Origin: Paraburkholderia kirstenboschensis
GTDB lineage: Bacteria; Pseudomonadota; Gammaproteobacteria; Burkholderiales; Burkholderiaceae
Direction: 5' to 3'
Length of the DNA stretch: 64,000 bases
Assembly (NCBI RefSeq): GCF_904848585.1
Contig: NZ_CAJHCR010000002.1
Location: forward strand, 186,001-250,000
This document shows positions 1 to 8,567 of this stretch, piece after piece. The position numbers and the translations under genes were made by a program. The first letter of the stretch is position 1, and each line of letters opens with the position of its first letter. The notes below the pieces were generated by a model that was given only the letters and a program-made list of their open reading frames with translations, did no database searches and was not told the origin of the DNA.

Positions 1-336
1 ATACGGGTCGACGGCGACCTTTGCGCCTACCATGCCGACGAGCAGCGACGGCTTGCGCTTTTTCAGATCTTCCGCGAAAAGCGCATCGGTGGGGAAAGAC
101 GGCGTGCTGGTGTGAATGATCACGAGATCGTATTGCTGCGCGACATCGAGCGTCGCATCGACCGACAACCCATCGGCGGGTGCGTCGAGAACGCGGCTGC
201 CGGGAACGAGTGCGGCCGGTTGCGCAAGCCACGTCGGATACCAGAACGAGCGGACTTCACGCCTCGCCTGATAACGCGAACCGGCGCCACCATCGAAGCC
301 GTCATACGACGGCGCCTGCAAGAACAGAGTTTTCAT
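1..336 (-). CDS. hpnJ: Hopanoid biosynthesis radical SAM protein HpnJ (5' part, cut by window edge)
   Basis: The first 112 codons are visible; the gene continues past the left edge. HpnJ is a B12-binding-domain radical SAM enzyme that belongs to the side-chain branch of hopanoid synthesis (ring closure to the cyclitol ether in the current model). The start matches the family closely: MKTLFLQAPSYDGFDGGAGS, followed by an RSFWYPTWLAQPAALVPGSR segment and the beginning of the cobalamin-binding Rossmann fold (DLVIIHTSTPSFPTD). The radical SAM CxxxCxxC motif should lie outside the window. A GGAG ribosome site sits five bases before ATG at 336. The family call rests on recall of the HpnJ N-terminus, so it is strong but not checked by alignment. 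Confidence 0.88.
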   Translation of the reverse strand, partial: MKTLFLQAPSYDGFDGGAGSRYQARREVRSFWYPTWLAQPAALVPGSRVLDAPADGLSVDATLDVAQQYDLVIIHTSTPSFPTDALFAEDLKKRKPSLLVGMVGAKVAVDPY

Positions 337-479
337 GGATGCTCCAGCAAGCCTTGAACAGGCGCTTTCTGTTTTCTGTCGAACAACTGTCGGAGGGGCA
401 CTCGCCACGCGGCGAGCAAAGACATGAATTCGCACAGATGCTACGGAGCAAAGCTGAAGGAAACCTTAAGCAGAATGGC

Positions 480-504
480 GCGAGCGGGCGTTGCACCCGC
501 TCGC
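480..504. terminator. Perfect inverted repeat, possible terminator
   Basis: GCGAGCGGG at 480-488 and CCCGCTCGC at 496-504 pair perfectly over 9 bp around a 7-base loop. There is no T-run on either side, so this is a weak terminator candidate at best. It lies between the minus-strand gene at 568-948 and hpnJ, and could end or attenuate the transcript of the former. Confidence 0.35.
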
Positions 505-567
505 ATTACCACGAGATTTCGGCATGCTTACTAATCACCTGCGAAGCTACCCGAAACAACAGCCGGA

Positions 568-948
568 TCAACGCGCAAGGTGTCGTGCCCAATCGAGCCA
601 CCCAAGATTCAGTGCGGCGTTCACGGCGACGCCGAGGGCCGACGCGATGGCCGCGATCATCGTCCAGAATGCAGAGCGCCGCGCGGCTGTTGCGGAGGTA
701 TGCGCGGCATTGGCCGCATCGCGCGACGCGCTCGCCGCCACCTGCGCCCCATGCGACGTGGACTCCATCTGCGCGAGCGACTTCATGGCGAAGCCGCGCT
801 CGTCGTTGGCCCGCTCCTGGTCCTTTTCAAACAGATAGCGATGACAGAACGGCGCGAGCGGCGCCTCGGGATTTTGCGCAGCGAAGAACTTCGCATACGC
901 TTCGCCGCCGTTAGCGTCGATTTCCTGGTAAGCGGATTGCCTGTCCAC
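568..948 (-). CDS. Small uncharacterised protein with a C-terminal membrane segment
   Basis: A 126-residue protein of unknown function. The first ~65 residues are charged and likely helical (YAKFFAAQNPEAPLAPFCHR, then a KDQERANDERGF stretch). Residues ~66-92 are Ala/Ser-rich and could form a coiled or linker region. Residues ~93-118 are a hydrophobic helix (FWTMIAAIASALGVAVNAAL) ending in WLDWARHLAR, so the protein probably sits as a C-tail anchor in the membrane. The start is a GTG at 948 with GAGG just upstream; a downstream start cannot be excluded. It is on the same strand as hpnJ but separated by 230 bases and a hairpin. I do not recognise the family. Confidence 0.65.
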   Translation of the reverse strand: MDRQSAYQEIDANGGEAYAKFFAAQNPEAPLAPFCHRYLFEKDQERANDERGFAMKSLAQMESTSHGAQVAASASRDAANAAHTSATAARRSAFWTMIAAIASALGVAVNAALNLGWLDWARHLAR

Positions 949-1050
949 ACGAACCTCGCCTGCGCGCGGCGCGAGGCGGCGATCGACGTGCCGGCCATGC
1001 GCCGGGCGCGCATGCCGGCCGCCGCCGCTTCGCTAGCGTCTCGCTTGCCC

Positions 1051-1254
1051 CTAGATGGGCTTGATATCCGCTGCCTGCTTGCCCTTGGGCCCCTGCTTCA
1101 CTTCGAAGCTGACCTTCTGGTTTTCCTGCAACGACTTGAAACCCTCCGAGCGAATCTCGGAGAAATGGGCGAACAGGTCTTCACCTCCGTCGTCGGGTGT
1201 GATGAAGCCGAAGCCCTTCGCGTCGTTGAACCACTTCACTGTACCGGTAGGCAT
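1051..1254 (-). CDS. cspA: Cold-shock-domain protein (CspA family)
   Basis: A 67-residue single cold-shock domain, the usual length for the CspA/CspE family. Both nucleic-acid-binding motifs are visible: RNP1 as KGFGFI (residues ~13-18) and RNP2 as DLFAHF (~26-31). These proteins bind single-stranded RNA or DNA in the cytoplasm and melt RNA secondary structure, some induced by cold and some constitutive. The start is ATG at 1254 with GAGGAA five bases upstream. The 325-base gap to the divergent dehydrogenase gene leaves room for the long structured 5' leader typical of cold-inducible csp genes, but I could not show one. The symbol is generic for the family. Confidence 0.95.
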   Translation of the reverse strand: MPTGTVKWFNDAKGFGFITPDDGGEDLFAHFSEIRSEGFKSLQENQKVSFEVKQGPKGKQAADIKPI

Positions 1255-1579
1255 GTCGATTCCTCATGTGCATCTGGTTGACTAAAACTGGCAATTCTCG
1301 GGCGGGGACTGCCGCTCGACTGTACGCCTGTTTGCGCGGCGTCGCAGCGATTGCGCTTGCTTCACGCGCCTCCAAGCCTGGTCAGGCAAGTAAAGGCCTA
1401 CGGTCCCCAAAACATCTGAGCAAGACGCGTGCCTCGTCCGCGCGAACGCGGCGGCCGCCGGTGCGTTTCGGCACAATCAGATAAGATGTTCGTATCGGCA
1501 GTCCATTCTCGGCAGCGCGAGTTCGGCTCATTATCCGAACGCCGCGCAGCCTGTCGTTTTCCCATTTACAGGAACCAGC
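1255..1579. other. Divergent promoter region between csp and the aldehyde dehydrogenase gene
   Basis: There are 325 bases without a gene. It must hold the promoter and leader of the minus-strand cold-shock gene and the promoter of the plus-strand dehydrogenase. I see no clear terminator, riboswitch or small ORF. An AGGA site lies just before the ATG at 1580. Confidence 0.5.
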
Positions 1580-3025
1580 ATGGCAACTTCGAGCTATACC
1601 GATACCCGACTTCTGATCAACGGCGAGTGGTGCGATGCCGCGAGCGGCAAGACCATCGACGTCGTCAACCCCGCCACCGGCCAGGTCATCGGCAAGGTGG
1701 CCCACGCCGGCATCGCCGACCTCGACCGCGCGCTGGAAGCGGCTCAACGCGGCTTCGAAGCATGGCGCAAGGTGCCGGCTCACGAGCGCGCCGCGGTTAT
1801 GCGCAAGGCAGCCGCGCTCGTGCGCGAGCGCGCGTCGGACATTGGCCGTCTGATGACGCAGGAACAGGGCAAGCCGTTCGCCGAAGCGAAGATCGAAGTG
1901 CTGGCCGCGGCGGATATCATCGAGTGGTTCGCCGACGAAGGCCGCCGCCTCTATGGGCGCGTCGTGCCGTCGCGCAATCTCGCCGCGCAGCAACTCGTAT
2001 TGAAGGAGCCGATCGGTCCGGTCGCCGCCTTCACGCCGTGGAACTTCCCGGTCAACCAGATCGTGCGCAAGCTGAGCGCGGCGCTCGCAAGCGGCTGTTC
2101 ATTCCTCGTGAAGGCCCCGGAGGAAACCCCTGCGTCGCCGGCGGGCCTGTTGCAGGCTTTCGTCGAAGCAGGCGTGCCGGCCGGCACGGTGGGTCTCGTG
2201 TTCGGCGATCCGGCCGAAATCTCGAGCTACCTGATTCCGCATCCGGTCATCCGCAAAGTCACGTTCACCGGCTCCACGCCGGTCGGCAAGCAACTGGCCG
2301 CGCTGGCCGGCGCGCACATGAAGCGCGCCACGATGGAACTGGGCGGTCACGCGCCGGTAATCGTCGCTGAAGACGCCGACGTGGCGCTCGCCGTCAAGGC
2401 AGCGGGTGGCGCGAAGTTCCGCAATGCGGGCCAGGTCTGCATTTCGCCCACACGCTTTCTGGTGCACAACAGCATTCGCGAAGAGTTCGCCGCGGCGCTC
2501 GTCAAGCACGCCGAAAGCCTCAAGCTCGGCGACGGTCTCGCGGAAGGCACGACCCTCGGGCCGCTCGCCAACGCACGCCGTCTGACGGCCATGAGCAAGG
2601 TGCTCGACGACGCGCGCAAGACCGGTGCGAAGATCGAGACAGGTGGCGAGCGCGTCGGCTCGGAAGGCAACTTCTTTGCGCCGACGGTGCTGACCAACGT
2701 GTCGCTCGAAGCCGACGTGTTCAACAACGAGCCGTTCGGCCCGATTGCGGCAATCCGCGGTTTCGACAAACTCGAAGAAGCGATCGCGGAAGCCAACCGT
2801 CTGCCGTTCGGCCTCGCCGGTTACGCGTTTACGAAGTCGTTTGCCAACGTGCATCTGCTGTCGCAGCAGCTCGAGGTCGGCATGCTGTGGATCAACCAGC
2901 CCGCCACGCCCACGCCGGAAATGCCGTTTGGCGGCGTGAAGGATTCGGGCTACGGCTCGGAAGGCGGGCCGGAAGCAATGGAAGCGTACCTGGTCACGAA
3001 GTCCGTGACGGTGATGTCGTCCTAA
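1580..3025 (+). CDS. gabD: NAD(P)-dependent succinate-semialdehyde dehydrogenase-type aldehyde dehydrogenase
   Basis: A 481-residue aldehyde dehydrogenase of the GabD/KGSADH branch, which oxidises semialdehydes such as succinate or 2-oxoglutarate semialdehyde to the acids in the cytoplasm. The cofactor region ([14 protein letters not shown], then [12 protein letters not shown]) and both catalytic residues are visible: Glu253 in MELGGHAP and Cys287 in [12 protein letters not shown]. The C-terminal [17 protein letters not shown] is typical of succinate-semialdehyde dehydrogenases. Length is normal. It stands alone, divergent from csp and followed by a strong terminator at 3073, so context does not fix the substrate. 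A pathway-specific role in GABA, pentose or glucarate degradation is possible. The symbol names the nearest family, not a proven function. Confidence 0.9.
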   Translation: MATSSYTDTRLLINGEWCDAASGKTIDVVNPATGQVIGKVAHAGIADLDRALEAAQRGFEAWRKVPAHERAAVMRKAAALVRERASDIGRLMTQEQGKPFAEAKIEVLAAADIIEWFADEGRRLYGRVVPSRNLAAQQLVLKEPIGPVAAFTPWNFPVNQIVRKLSAALASGCSFLVKAPEETPASPAGLLQAFVEAGVPAGTVGLVFGDPAEISSYLIPHPVIRKVTFTGSTPVGKQLAALAGAHMKRATMELGGHAPVIVAEDADVALAVKAAGGAKFRNAGQVCISPTRFLVHNSIREEFAAALVKHAESLKLGDGLAEGTTLGPLANARRLTAMSKVLDDARKTGAKIETGGERVGSEGNFFAPTVLTNVSLEADVFNNEPFGPIAAIRGFDKLEEAIAEANRLPFGLAGYAFTKSFANVHLLSQQLEVGMLWINQPATPTPEMPFGGVKDSGYGSEGGPEAMEAYLVTKSVTVMSS

Positions 3026-3072
3026 GGCATCTGGGCGGGCAAGCAACGGCTGATCGTTGCTAGCTGCACCGG

Positions 3073-3102
3073 GTCCGCGAGTTCACGCTCGCGGACTTTT
3101 TT
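3073..3102 (+). terminator. Rho-independent terminator of the aldehyde dehydrogenase gene
   Basis: GTCCGCGAG (3073-3081) pairs perfectly with CTCGCGGAC (3088-3096) across a six-base loop and is followed by TTTTTT. It lies 48 bases after the dehydrogenase stop codon, just before the acetyltransferase gene. Confidence 0.92.
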
Positions 3103-3133
3103 ATTTCCATCGACAAAAGCGTTCCGTGAGCAC

Positions 3134-3712
3134 ATGCAACCCACGCTGACCGGAGAGACGGTCGAACTGAGGCCGCTTGAACGCGACCACGTAGAAGCGC
3201 TGCTCGATGCAGCCGCAGACGGCCAATTGTGGAATCTCAAGCTGACTGTCGTGCCCGGGCCCGACACGATCGGCGGCTATATCGACACCGCGTTGGCGGG
3301 ACGCGATGCGGGAACGGTGATGCCGTTCGTGATCGTGCGCCGCGATACCGGCACGGTGATCGGCAGCACGCGGTTCTGGAAGATCGACCGCGCGAATCGC
3401 AAGCTCGAAATCGGCCACACGTGGCTACGTGCATCGGCTCAACGCTCGGCGGCCAATACAGAGGCGAAATATCTGCTGCTGCGCCACGCTTTCGAAGCGA
3501 TGCAATGCGTGCGCGTGCAATTCACGACCGACGAGCTCAACGACAAATCGCGAGCGGCGATTCTGCGCATCGGCGCGAAGCAGGAAGGCGTGGTCCGCCA
3601 TGAACGCATCATGCCGGACGGCCGTAAGCGCAATTCGGTGCGCTATAGCATCATCGACGACGAATGGGCGCAGGTGAAGGCCATGCTGCAAATCAGGCTG
3701 GGGCCGCGTTGA
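3134..3712 (+). CDS. GNAT-family N-acetyltransferase (RimJ/RimL type)
   Basis: A 192-residue GNAT acetyltransferase of the Acetyltransf_3 (RimJ/RimL) type, transferring an acetyl group from acetyl-CoA to an amine. The opening VELRPLERDHVEALLDAA and the central VIGSTRFWKIDRANRKLEIG with TWLRASAQRSAANTEAKYLL are characteristic; the acetyl-CoA pyrophosphate loop would lie around residues 97-108. The C-terminal half (LNDKSRAAILRIGAKQEGV, then YSIIDDEWAQVKAML) also fits. The substrate (protein N-terminus, antibiotic or metabolite) cannot be told from sequence. It starts 31 bases after a terminator, so it should have its own promoter, and is convergent with kdgT. Confidence 0.9.
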   Translation: MQPTLTGETVELRPLERDHVEALLDAAADGQLWNLKLTVVPGPDTIGGYIDTALAGRDAGTVMPFVIVRRDTGTVIGSTRFWKIDRANRKLEIGHTWLRASAQRSAANTEAKYLLLRHAFEAMQCVRVQFTTDELNDKSRAAILRIGAKQEGVVRHERIMPDGRKRNSVRYSIIDDEWAQVKAMLQIRLGPR

Positions 3713-3768
3713 AGCGCGGGCCCGGCCCCGGCGTGCTTTGCCTGGCGCCTGACGCTTGCCAGCGAGCC

Positions 3769-4785
3769 TCACACGTGCAAGTCGCTTTCCTTCAGCGGCG
3801 GTGCGGTCGGCACCAGCAACTCCTCGCGCAGCGTGTCGCGCGCGTGATGCCGGCGCACCCATAGCGCGGTCAGCATCGGCACAAGAATCGCGGTGACGAG
3901 GCACGCGGTTGCAACCATTGCGGTCGCGGCCGGCACGAGCGGCTTGAAGCTCGGAATCATCTCGCCGATGATCGCCGGGTTCGCCACCGCCGCGCCCGCC
4001 GTCGACGACGCCGCGAGTCCCGCCGCGCCATTGCCGCCCGCGATCCAGCGGTCCGCGAGAATCAGCGGAATGCCCGTCACGACGATCACCGCGAGACCCA
4101 GCAACACGCCCGCCATGCCGCTCTTCGCGATCACGTTGAGGTCGATGCCGTTGCCGAGCGCAAAGCCGAAAAACGGAATCAGCGGATGCACGCAGCGGCC
4201 GAAGAACTCGCGCAGGTCGCTGTCGATATTGCCGAGCGCGAAGCCGATCAGGAACGGCAGCACGGCGCCGACGAAAAGCCGCGGCTCGAAGAAAGCAACG
4301 CCCGTCGCGCCCAGAATGATCATGCTCACGAGCGGCCCCGACTCGACCGACATCAGCACGAACGCGCCCGCTTCCTCTTTCGTGCCGTACTGCTGCATCA
4401 CCGCCGCGTAGAGACCGCCGTTGGTCATGTCCATCGACGTGGTGATCGCCAGCACGGAGAGCCCGGCGAAGAGCCCGCCCTTGATTCCGTCGATCGGAAT
4501 GAAATGCGACGCCACGATTGTCGCGATCCACGCGACCACCATTTTCGTGACGAGCAGCGTGCCGGACTTGCGCAGCACGGTGCCGGTGGCCCGCAAGTCG
4601 ATCGTCGCGCCCATGCAGAAGAACCAGACCGCGAGAATCGGCACGGTGCCGGCGATCAGTCCGTTGGTGAACGACCCGAAGTATTTGCCCGCGCCCGGCG
4701 CAAATGTATGAACGCAGGCGCCGAGCAGCAGCGGCACCAGCATCAGCCCGCCAGGAATGCGGTCGATGGCCTTCTTGAGCTTCAT
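3769..4785 (-). CDS. kdgT: 2-keto-3-deoxygluconate:H+ permease KdgT
   Basis: A 338-residue inner-membrane transporter of the KdgT family, with about ten hydrophobic segments. Family hallmarks are [14 protein letters not shown] near the start, the [12 protein letters not shown] segment (~residues 115-127) and [17 protein letters not shown] (~258-274). It imports 2-keto-3-deoxygluconate, the product made by KduD from pectin- or glycan-derived uronates. The start has a GGAGGAG site just upstream of ATG at 4785. It is divergent from kduI and shares with it a 300-base control region holding two similar inverted repeats, consistent with joint control by the KdgR-type regulator encoded at 6912. Confidence 0.95.
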   Translation of the reverse strand: MKLKKAIDRIPGGLMLVPLLLGACVHTFAPGAGKYFGSFTNGLIAGTVPILAVWFFCMGATIDLRATGTVLRKSGTLLVTKMVVAWIATIVASHFIPIDGIKGGLFAGLSVLAITTSMDMTNGGLYAAVMQQYGTKEEAGAFVLMSVESGPLVSMIILGATGVAFFEPRLFVGAVLPFLIGFALGNIDSDLREFFGRCVHPLIPFFGFALGNGIDLNVIAKSGMAGVLLGLAVIVVTGIPLILADRWIAGGNGAAGLAASSTAGAAVANPAIIGEMIPSFKPLVPAATAMVATACLVTAILVPMLTALWVRRHHARDTLREELLVPTAPPLKESDLHV

Positions 4786-4889
4786 TGTCTCCTCCGTGGA
4801 CTTCGCGTCCAGTGATCGGGTGAATCCGGCTGGATGAGAACCGGTCTTGCGCCGGCTGCTCCCTTTCGGCGCAATATAGCACCGCGAGA

Positions 4890-4902
4890 GGAACGGTGTT
4901 CC
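4890..4902. promoter_or_regulatory. Candidate KdgR (IclR-family) operator 1
   Basis: GGAACGGTGTTCC is a perfect 5-3-5 inverted repeat about 105 bases upstream of kdgT. A closely related site lies at 4987-5001. IclR-family KdgR proteins bind such palindromes in front of kdu and kdg genes. Assignment to KdgR rests on position and on the pair of sites, not on a known Burkholderia consensus. Confidence 0.5.
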
Positions 4903-4986
4903 GAATATTTTCGGCGCAAGGGTAATCGTTTACCCGGCATTTTTCTGGGCCGTTTTGCTCGCACCCTGGCGTGTCGCTAAATATTC

Positions 4987-5001
4987 CGGACCACTGTTCC
5001 G
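4987..5001. promoter_or_regulatory. Candidate KdgR operator 2
   Basis: CGGACCACTGTTCCG shares the GGA-C-TGTTCC core with the site at 4890-4902 and lies about 100 bases upstream of kduI, so each divergent gene has one copy. One half-site position deviates from perfect symmetry. Confidence 0.48.
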
Positions 5002-5100
5002 AAATCGCGAATAACGCGCTACAGTCGATGCCACACACTTCGCCGGCGCAGCGATGCGCCGGGCCGACCCAATCATCGGAGACAGATCGTGGAAGCGAGC

Positions 5101-5937
5101 ATGCAAGTGAGGCAGGCCATCAACAGCGAATACGCAAAGACGCTGGATACCGCCGGATTGCGCAAGGAGTTCCTGGTGGACCAGGTGTTCGAACGCGACG
5201 CGCTGCGGCTCACCTATAGCCACATCGACCGGATCATCGTGGGCGGCGCGTGGCCGGTGGCGCGCGCCGTCGAAGTGCCCGGTTCGCTCGGCAAGTCGAT
5301 CGGCGTCAACTATCTGCTGGAGCGGCGCGAGCTGGGCGCGATCAACATTGGCGGCGATGGCTGGGTCGACGTGGACGGCACGCGTTACACCGTGCGCAAC
5401 GAGGAGGCGATCTACGTTGGCCGCGGCGCGCAGTCGGTTGCATTCGGCAGCAGCGACGCGTCGCGGCCGGCCAGGTTCTACGTGAACTGCGCGCCCGCCC
5501 ACGAGTCGCACCCGACCCGCACGATCTCGCTCGGCGAGGCGTCGCCGCAAACGCTCGGGGACGCAGCCACGAGCAACCGCCGCACGATCTACAAGTTCAT
5601 CGTGCCGGAGGTGCTGCCCACCTGCCAGCTTTCGATGGGCATGACCAAGCTCGAACCCGGCAGTTTGTGGAATACGATGCCCTGCCATACGCACGAGCGG
5701 CGCATGGAAGTGTATTTCTATTTCAATGTCGCCGACGACGCCGCTGTCTTCCACATGATGGGCGAGCCGAACGAGACGCGGCACATCGTCGTGCATAACG
5801 AACAGGCTGTGATCTCGCCGAGCTGGTCGATTCACTCGGGCGTCGGCACGCAGGCGTACACGTTCATCTGGGGCATGGTCGGCGAGAACCAGGTGTTCAG
5901 CGACATGGACCACATCGCCGTGCGCGATCTGCGTTGA
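5101..5937 (+). CDS. kduI: 5-dehydro-4-deoxy-D-glucuronate isomerase KduI
   Basis: A 278-residue cupin-fold isomerase, exactly the E. coli KduI length from this start. It converts 5-keto-4-deoxyuronate to 3-deoxy-D-glycero-2,5-hexodiulosonate in pectin and glycan breakdown. The metal-site segment [16 protein letters not shown] and the ending [19 protein letters not shown] with [15 protein letters not shown] are near-identical to the family. The opening [15 protein letters not shown] aligns residue for residue with E. coli from ATG at 5101. However, an in-frame GTG at 5089 has a better-spaced GGAG (seven bases), so a four-residue longer protein is possible. It begins the kduI-kduD-kdgR run and is divergent from kdgT. 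Confidence 0.96.
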   Translation: MQVRQAINSEYAKTLDTAGLRKEFLVDQVFERDALRLTYSHIDRIIVGGAWPVARAVEVPGSLGKSIGVNYLLERRELGAINIGGDGWVDVDGTRYTVRNEEAIYVGRGAQSVAFGSSDASRPARFYVNCAPAHESHPTRTISLGEASPQTLGDAATSNRRTIYKFIVPEVLPTCQLSMGMTKLEPGSLWNTMPCHTHERRMEVYFYFNVADDAAVFHMMGEPNETRHIVVHNEQAVISPSWSIHSGVGTQAYTFIWGMVGENQVFSDMDHIAVRDLR

Positions 5938-5986
5938 GTGTCCTTCGCGTGTATCGGCCGCATTCGCGACCGGCACCTTCGCACAT

Positions 5987-6022
5987 GCAACACACGTAAC
6001 ACACGCAACACACGCAACACAC
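5987..6022 (+). repeat. Four tandem 9-bp copies (GCAACACAC) just before kduD
   Basis: GCAACACAC occurs at 5987, 6005 and 6014, with GTAACACAC at 5996, ending three bases before the first possible kduD start. No Shine-Dalgarno sequence is seen here, so this purine-poor, unstructured CA-rich tract occupies the place of a ribosome site. Confidence 0.85.
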
Positions 6023-6025
6023 GAC

Positions 6026-6826
6026 ATGGGCTCTGACATTGTGAACATCCCGGCGATGAACCGCTCCACGACAAATCCCTTCGACCTTGGCGGCAAGGTG
6101 GCCATCGTCACCGGCAGCAACACGGGCCTTGGCGCCGGCATGGCGCTCGCGCTTGCGGAGGCGGGCTGCGATATCGTCGGCGTATCGCGGGCCGATGCGG
6201 GCGATACGCCGGCGCGGGTCGAAGCCGCCGGGCGACGATTCGCGGACGTGCGCGCCGACCTCTCGTCCACCGCGCCGGTCGACGACATCGTGCGCGCCGC
6301 GGTCGAAGCGTTTGGACGTATCGACGTGCTCGTCAACAACGCGGGCGTGATCCGCCGCGAGAACGCCCTCGATTTCACCGAGGACGATTGGGACGCGGTC
6401 ATGGACCTCAATCTGAAGAGCCTCTTCTTTCTCGCGCAGGCCGCCGCCCGGCAGTTCGTCAAACAGCAAAGCGGCGGCAAGATCATCAACATCGCGTCGA
6501 TGCTGTCGTTCCAGGGCGGCATACGCGTCGCGTCGTACACGGCGTCGAAAAGCGGCGTGCTCGGCCTCACGCGGCTTCTTGCGAACGAATGGGCCGCGCA
6601 GCGCATCAACGTGAACGCAATCGCGCCGGGCTATATGGCGACGGCGAACACGGCCGCGTTGCGCGAAGACGCGCAGCGCAACGACGAAATTCTGAGCCGC
6701 ATCCCGGCCGGCCGCTGGGGCGCGCCGGACGATCTTGCGGGACCGGTGGTGTTCCTCGCATCGTCCGCGTCGGACTACGTGCACGGGCATACACTGGCAG
6801 TAGACGGCGGATGGCTCGCGCGCTGA
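6026..6826 (+). CDS. kduD: 2-dehydro-3-deoxy-D-gluconate 5-dehydrogenase KduD
   Basis: A short-chain dehydrogenase that reduces 2,5-diketo-3-deoxygluconate to 2-keto-3-deoxygluconate, the step after KduI. The Rossmann glycine motif (VTGSNTGLGAGMA), NNAG, the serine region IASMLSFQGGIR and the catalytic YTASK are visible, as is the family-specific ending ASDYVHGHTLAVDGGWLAR. From ATG 6026 it has 266 residues; from ATG 6056 it has 256, nearer the usual ~251-253. Neither start has a good Shine-Dalgarno sequence, and 6026 directly follows a 9-bp repeat array. It is co-directional with kduI (88-base gap) and kdgR. Confidence 0.94.
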   Translation: MGSDIVNIPAMNRSTTNPFDLGGKVAIVTGSNTGLGAGMALALAEAGCDIVGVSRADAGDTPARVEAAGRRFADVRADLSSTAPVDDIVRAAVEAFGRIDVLVNNAGVIRRENALDFTEDDWDAVMDLNLKSLFFLAQAAARQFVKQQSGGKIINIASMLSFQGGIRVASYTASKSGVLGLTRLLANEWAAQRINVNAIAPGYMATANTAALREDAQRNDEILSRIPAGRWGAPDDLAGPVVFLASSASDYVHGHTLAVDGGWLAR

Positions 6827-6911
6827 CTCGGCAGAAAGCGCGAGAGACGGTATGCTCCGGGCGTTCGTCAACACGCGGTACAGAAAAGCGTTCGATCAGG
6901 GAATTACGGAA

Positions 6912-7787
6912 ATGGCAGCAACCGGCAAACACAGCAAAGACGACCCCGCAGCCCTCGCGCACGACGCGCAGAGCGCCGAGTGCGGCAACGACAAAGGCGA
7001 ATCGGCTTCGTCCATTGGCCGCGTGTTCGCTCTTCTCGGCGCGATCGGCGACAGCGGACAGATCGGCATCAGCGAGTTGTCGCAACGTCTCGGCATGTCG
7101 AAGACCACCGTGCACCGCGTGGTTCAAACGCTGAAGGCACTCGGGTACGTCACGCAGGAAGTGGAGACCGAGCGTTATCGCCTGACCATCCGGTTGTTCG
7201 AACTGGGCGCGAAGGCGCTCGAAAGCGTGGATCTGGTGCGCGAAGCCGATGTGGAAATGCGCCGCATCGGCGCGGTGACTCGCGAGGCGGTGCACCTAGG
7301 TGCATTCGACGAAGACGCGATCATCTACATCCACAAGATCGACGCCGACTACGGACTGCGCATGCAGTCGCGCATCGGCCGGCGCAATCCGTTGCATAGC
7401 ACGGCGATCGGCAAAGTGCTGCTCGCGTGGATGGACCCGGCCGACGCGCGCGAGGTGCTCTCTCACGTCGAATTCCGTAAGTCGACACAAAAGACGCTGT
7501 CTTCGGCGGAGGCCGTGCTGAGCATTCTGCCGCGCGTTCGTGAGCAAGGCTACGGCGAGGACAACGAGGAACAGGAAGAAGGTTTGCAGTGTCTTGCGGT
7601 GCCGGTCTTCGACCGTTTCGGCCGCGTGATCGCGGGACTGTCTGTTTCGTTTCCGACGATGCGCTGCGGCGCCGACACCAAGTCTCACTACGTCGCGCTG
7701 CTGAAGCAATCGGGCCTCGCGATCTCGACACGGCTTGGCTATCGCGAGGCGGCCGCGCCTGAGCACGCGGCCGCCCAGGCCGGCTAA
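6912..7787 (+). CDS. kdgR: IclR-family transcriptional regulator KdgR
   Basis: A 291-residue IclR-family regulator resembling enterobacterial KdgR. It has an N-terminal winged helix-turn-helix (SSIGRVFALLGAIGDSGQIG followed by ELSQRLGMSKTTVHRVVQTL, ~residues 35-75) and a C-terminal effector domain with the KdgR-like stretches DEDAIIYIHKID, RIGRRNPLHSTAIGKVLLAW and GYGEDNEEQEEGLQCLAVPV. KdgR represses pectin/KDG genes and is released by 2-keto-3-deoxygluconate, so it plausibly controls kdgT and kduID here. ATG 6912 is preferred because it has a GGA site and gives a normal N-terminus; an in-frame ATG at 6852 would add 20 residues. Confidence 0.93.
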   Translation: MAATGKHSKDDPAALAHDAQSAECGNDKGESASSIGRVFALLGAIGDSGQIGISELSQRLGMSKTTVHRVVQTLKALGYVTQEVETERYRLTIRLFELGAKALESVDLVREADVEMRRIGAVTREAVHLGAFDEDAIIYIHKIDADYGLRMQSRIGRRNPLHSTAIGKVLLAWMDPADAREVLSHVEFRKSTQKTLSSAEAVLSILPRVREQGYGEDNEEQEEGLQCLAVPVFDRFGRVIAGLSVSFPTMRCGADTKSHYVALLKQSGLAISTRLGYREAAAPEHAAAQAG

Positions 7788-7813
7788 GCGGATGCCTGTG
7801 CGGCGCGCGCGCT

Positions 7814-8290
7814 TTATGCCGCCTTTGCTGCAGGATTCGGTTCGACGGTGCGCGTGAAGCTCCTGCGGCCGTCCACGCTTACCGGCACGTCACCCTTGAG
7901 CGTCACGCGCCGCACCACGCGGTGTTCGTTGCCGTAGTCGTTGACCGCGTAGTGCTGGGTCGCGCGATCGTCCCAGAGCGCGACATCGCCTGCCCGCCCG
8001 CGTCAACGCCAACGCCAACGCCAACGCCAACGCACGATATTCTCGGGGCGCGTGACATAAGCCTGCAGCAGATGGAAAAGATGCGCGGACGCGCTCGGCG
8101 TCTCGCCCACGAAACTCTTCACGAAGTGCCCGAGAATCAGCGTCTTTTCGCCTGACTCCGGATGCACGCGCACGACCGGATGCCCGGTTTCATAGCGAGT
8201 CGCCTTGTGACGCACGAGCGCGGCGCGTGCTTGTCGCGATGCGATGAAGCGGATTGCGGCCATGACGGAGTCATCGCGCGTGCGAGTGCA
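7814..8290 (-). pseudogene. tauD: Decayed TauD/TfdA-type 2-oxoglutarate dioxygenase (C-terminal remnant with in-frame stop)
   Basis: The minus strand encodes the C-terminal half of a sulfonate or taurine dioxygenase. HPVVRVHPESGEKTLILGHF and LFHLLQAYVTRPENIVRW run into an RWRWRWRWR stretch and a TGA at 8003-8005. In the same frame beyond the stop the family sequence resumes ([20 protein letters not shown], then [20 protein letters not shown]) to a TAA at 7814. The stop lies at the edge of a CAACGC tandem repeat, which also adds extra Arg-Trp pairs. The N-terminal half with the HxD motif is missing upstream of about 8290, so the gene is both truncated and interrupted. The upstream boundary is approximate. 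Confidence 0.85.
8004..8033. repeat. CAACGC x5 hexanucleotide tract inside the tauD remnant
   Basis: Five perfect tandem CAACGC units. On the coding (minus) strand they read as alternating Arg-Trp codons, and the stop codon sits where the repeat meets unique sequence. Normal relatives have one or two Arg-Trp pairs here. Confidence 0.92.
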
Positions 8291-8567
8291 TGCGCGGACG
8301 GATCGGCCTTGCGTGCTGCGGAAAGTGTGCTCATGACTGGTCCGCGAAAAGGCGGTTTGGTGCATTCGGCTCGATTGCGTATAGCCAATGTCCGATCTAA
8401 CCGGTCTTGAGCGTGCGGGTAAAAGACTTGTTCCTTATGTGCTTATCACGCATAACGCGGCGATCGCCAGGCGCCGTCGCGATCACGGAAAAATCGTTGG
8501 CATATCGGCACAGCGCAACACATTAATAGCGCTGAGGCCGCGCCGATGCGCACGTGCACGCTTTCGC

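Larger units (their letters stand above)
4786..5100. other. Divergent kdgT-kduI control region
   Basis: This region of about 300 bases separates kdgT from kduI. It holds two related inverted repeats, at 4890-4902 and 4987-5001, annotated separately as candidate operators. AT-rich patches next to each (GAATATTTT and AAATATTCC) could be promoter -10 regions. No ORF or terminator stands out. Confidence 0.5.

Noticed and set aside
1382..1993. 203-codon minus-strand frame across the csp-dehydrogenase gap
   Set aside because: Mostly antisense to the dehydrogenase gene; no domain, no ribosome site.
3425..6609. Long minus-strand frames (537 and 559 codons) opposite the acetyltransferase, kdgT and kduI-kduD
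   Set aside because: Composition is Arg/His/Ala-rich and domain-free, typical of GC-rich antisense frames; the real genes on the other frames are unambiguous.
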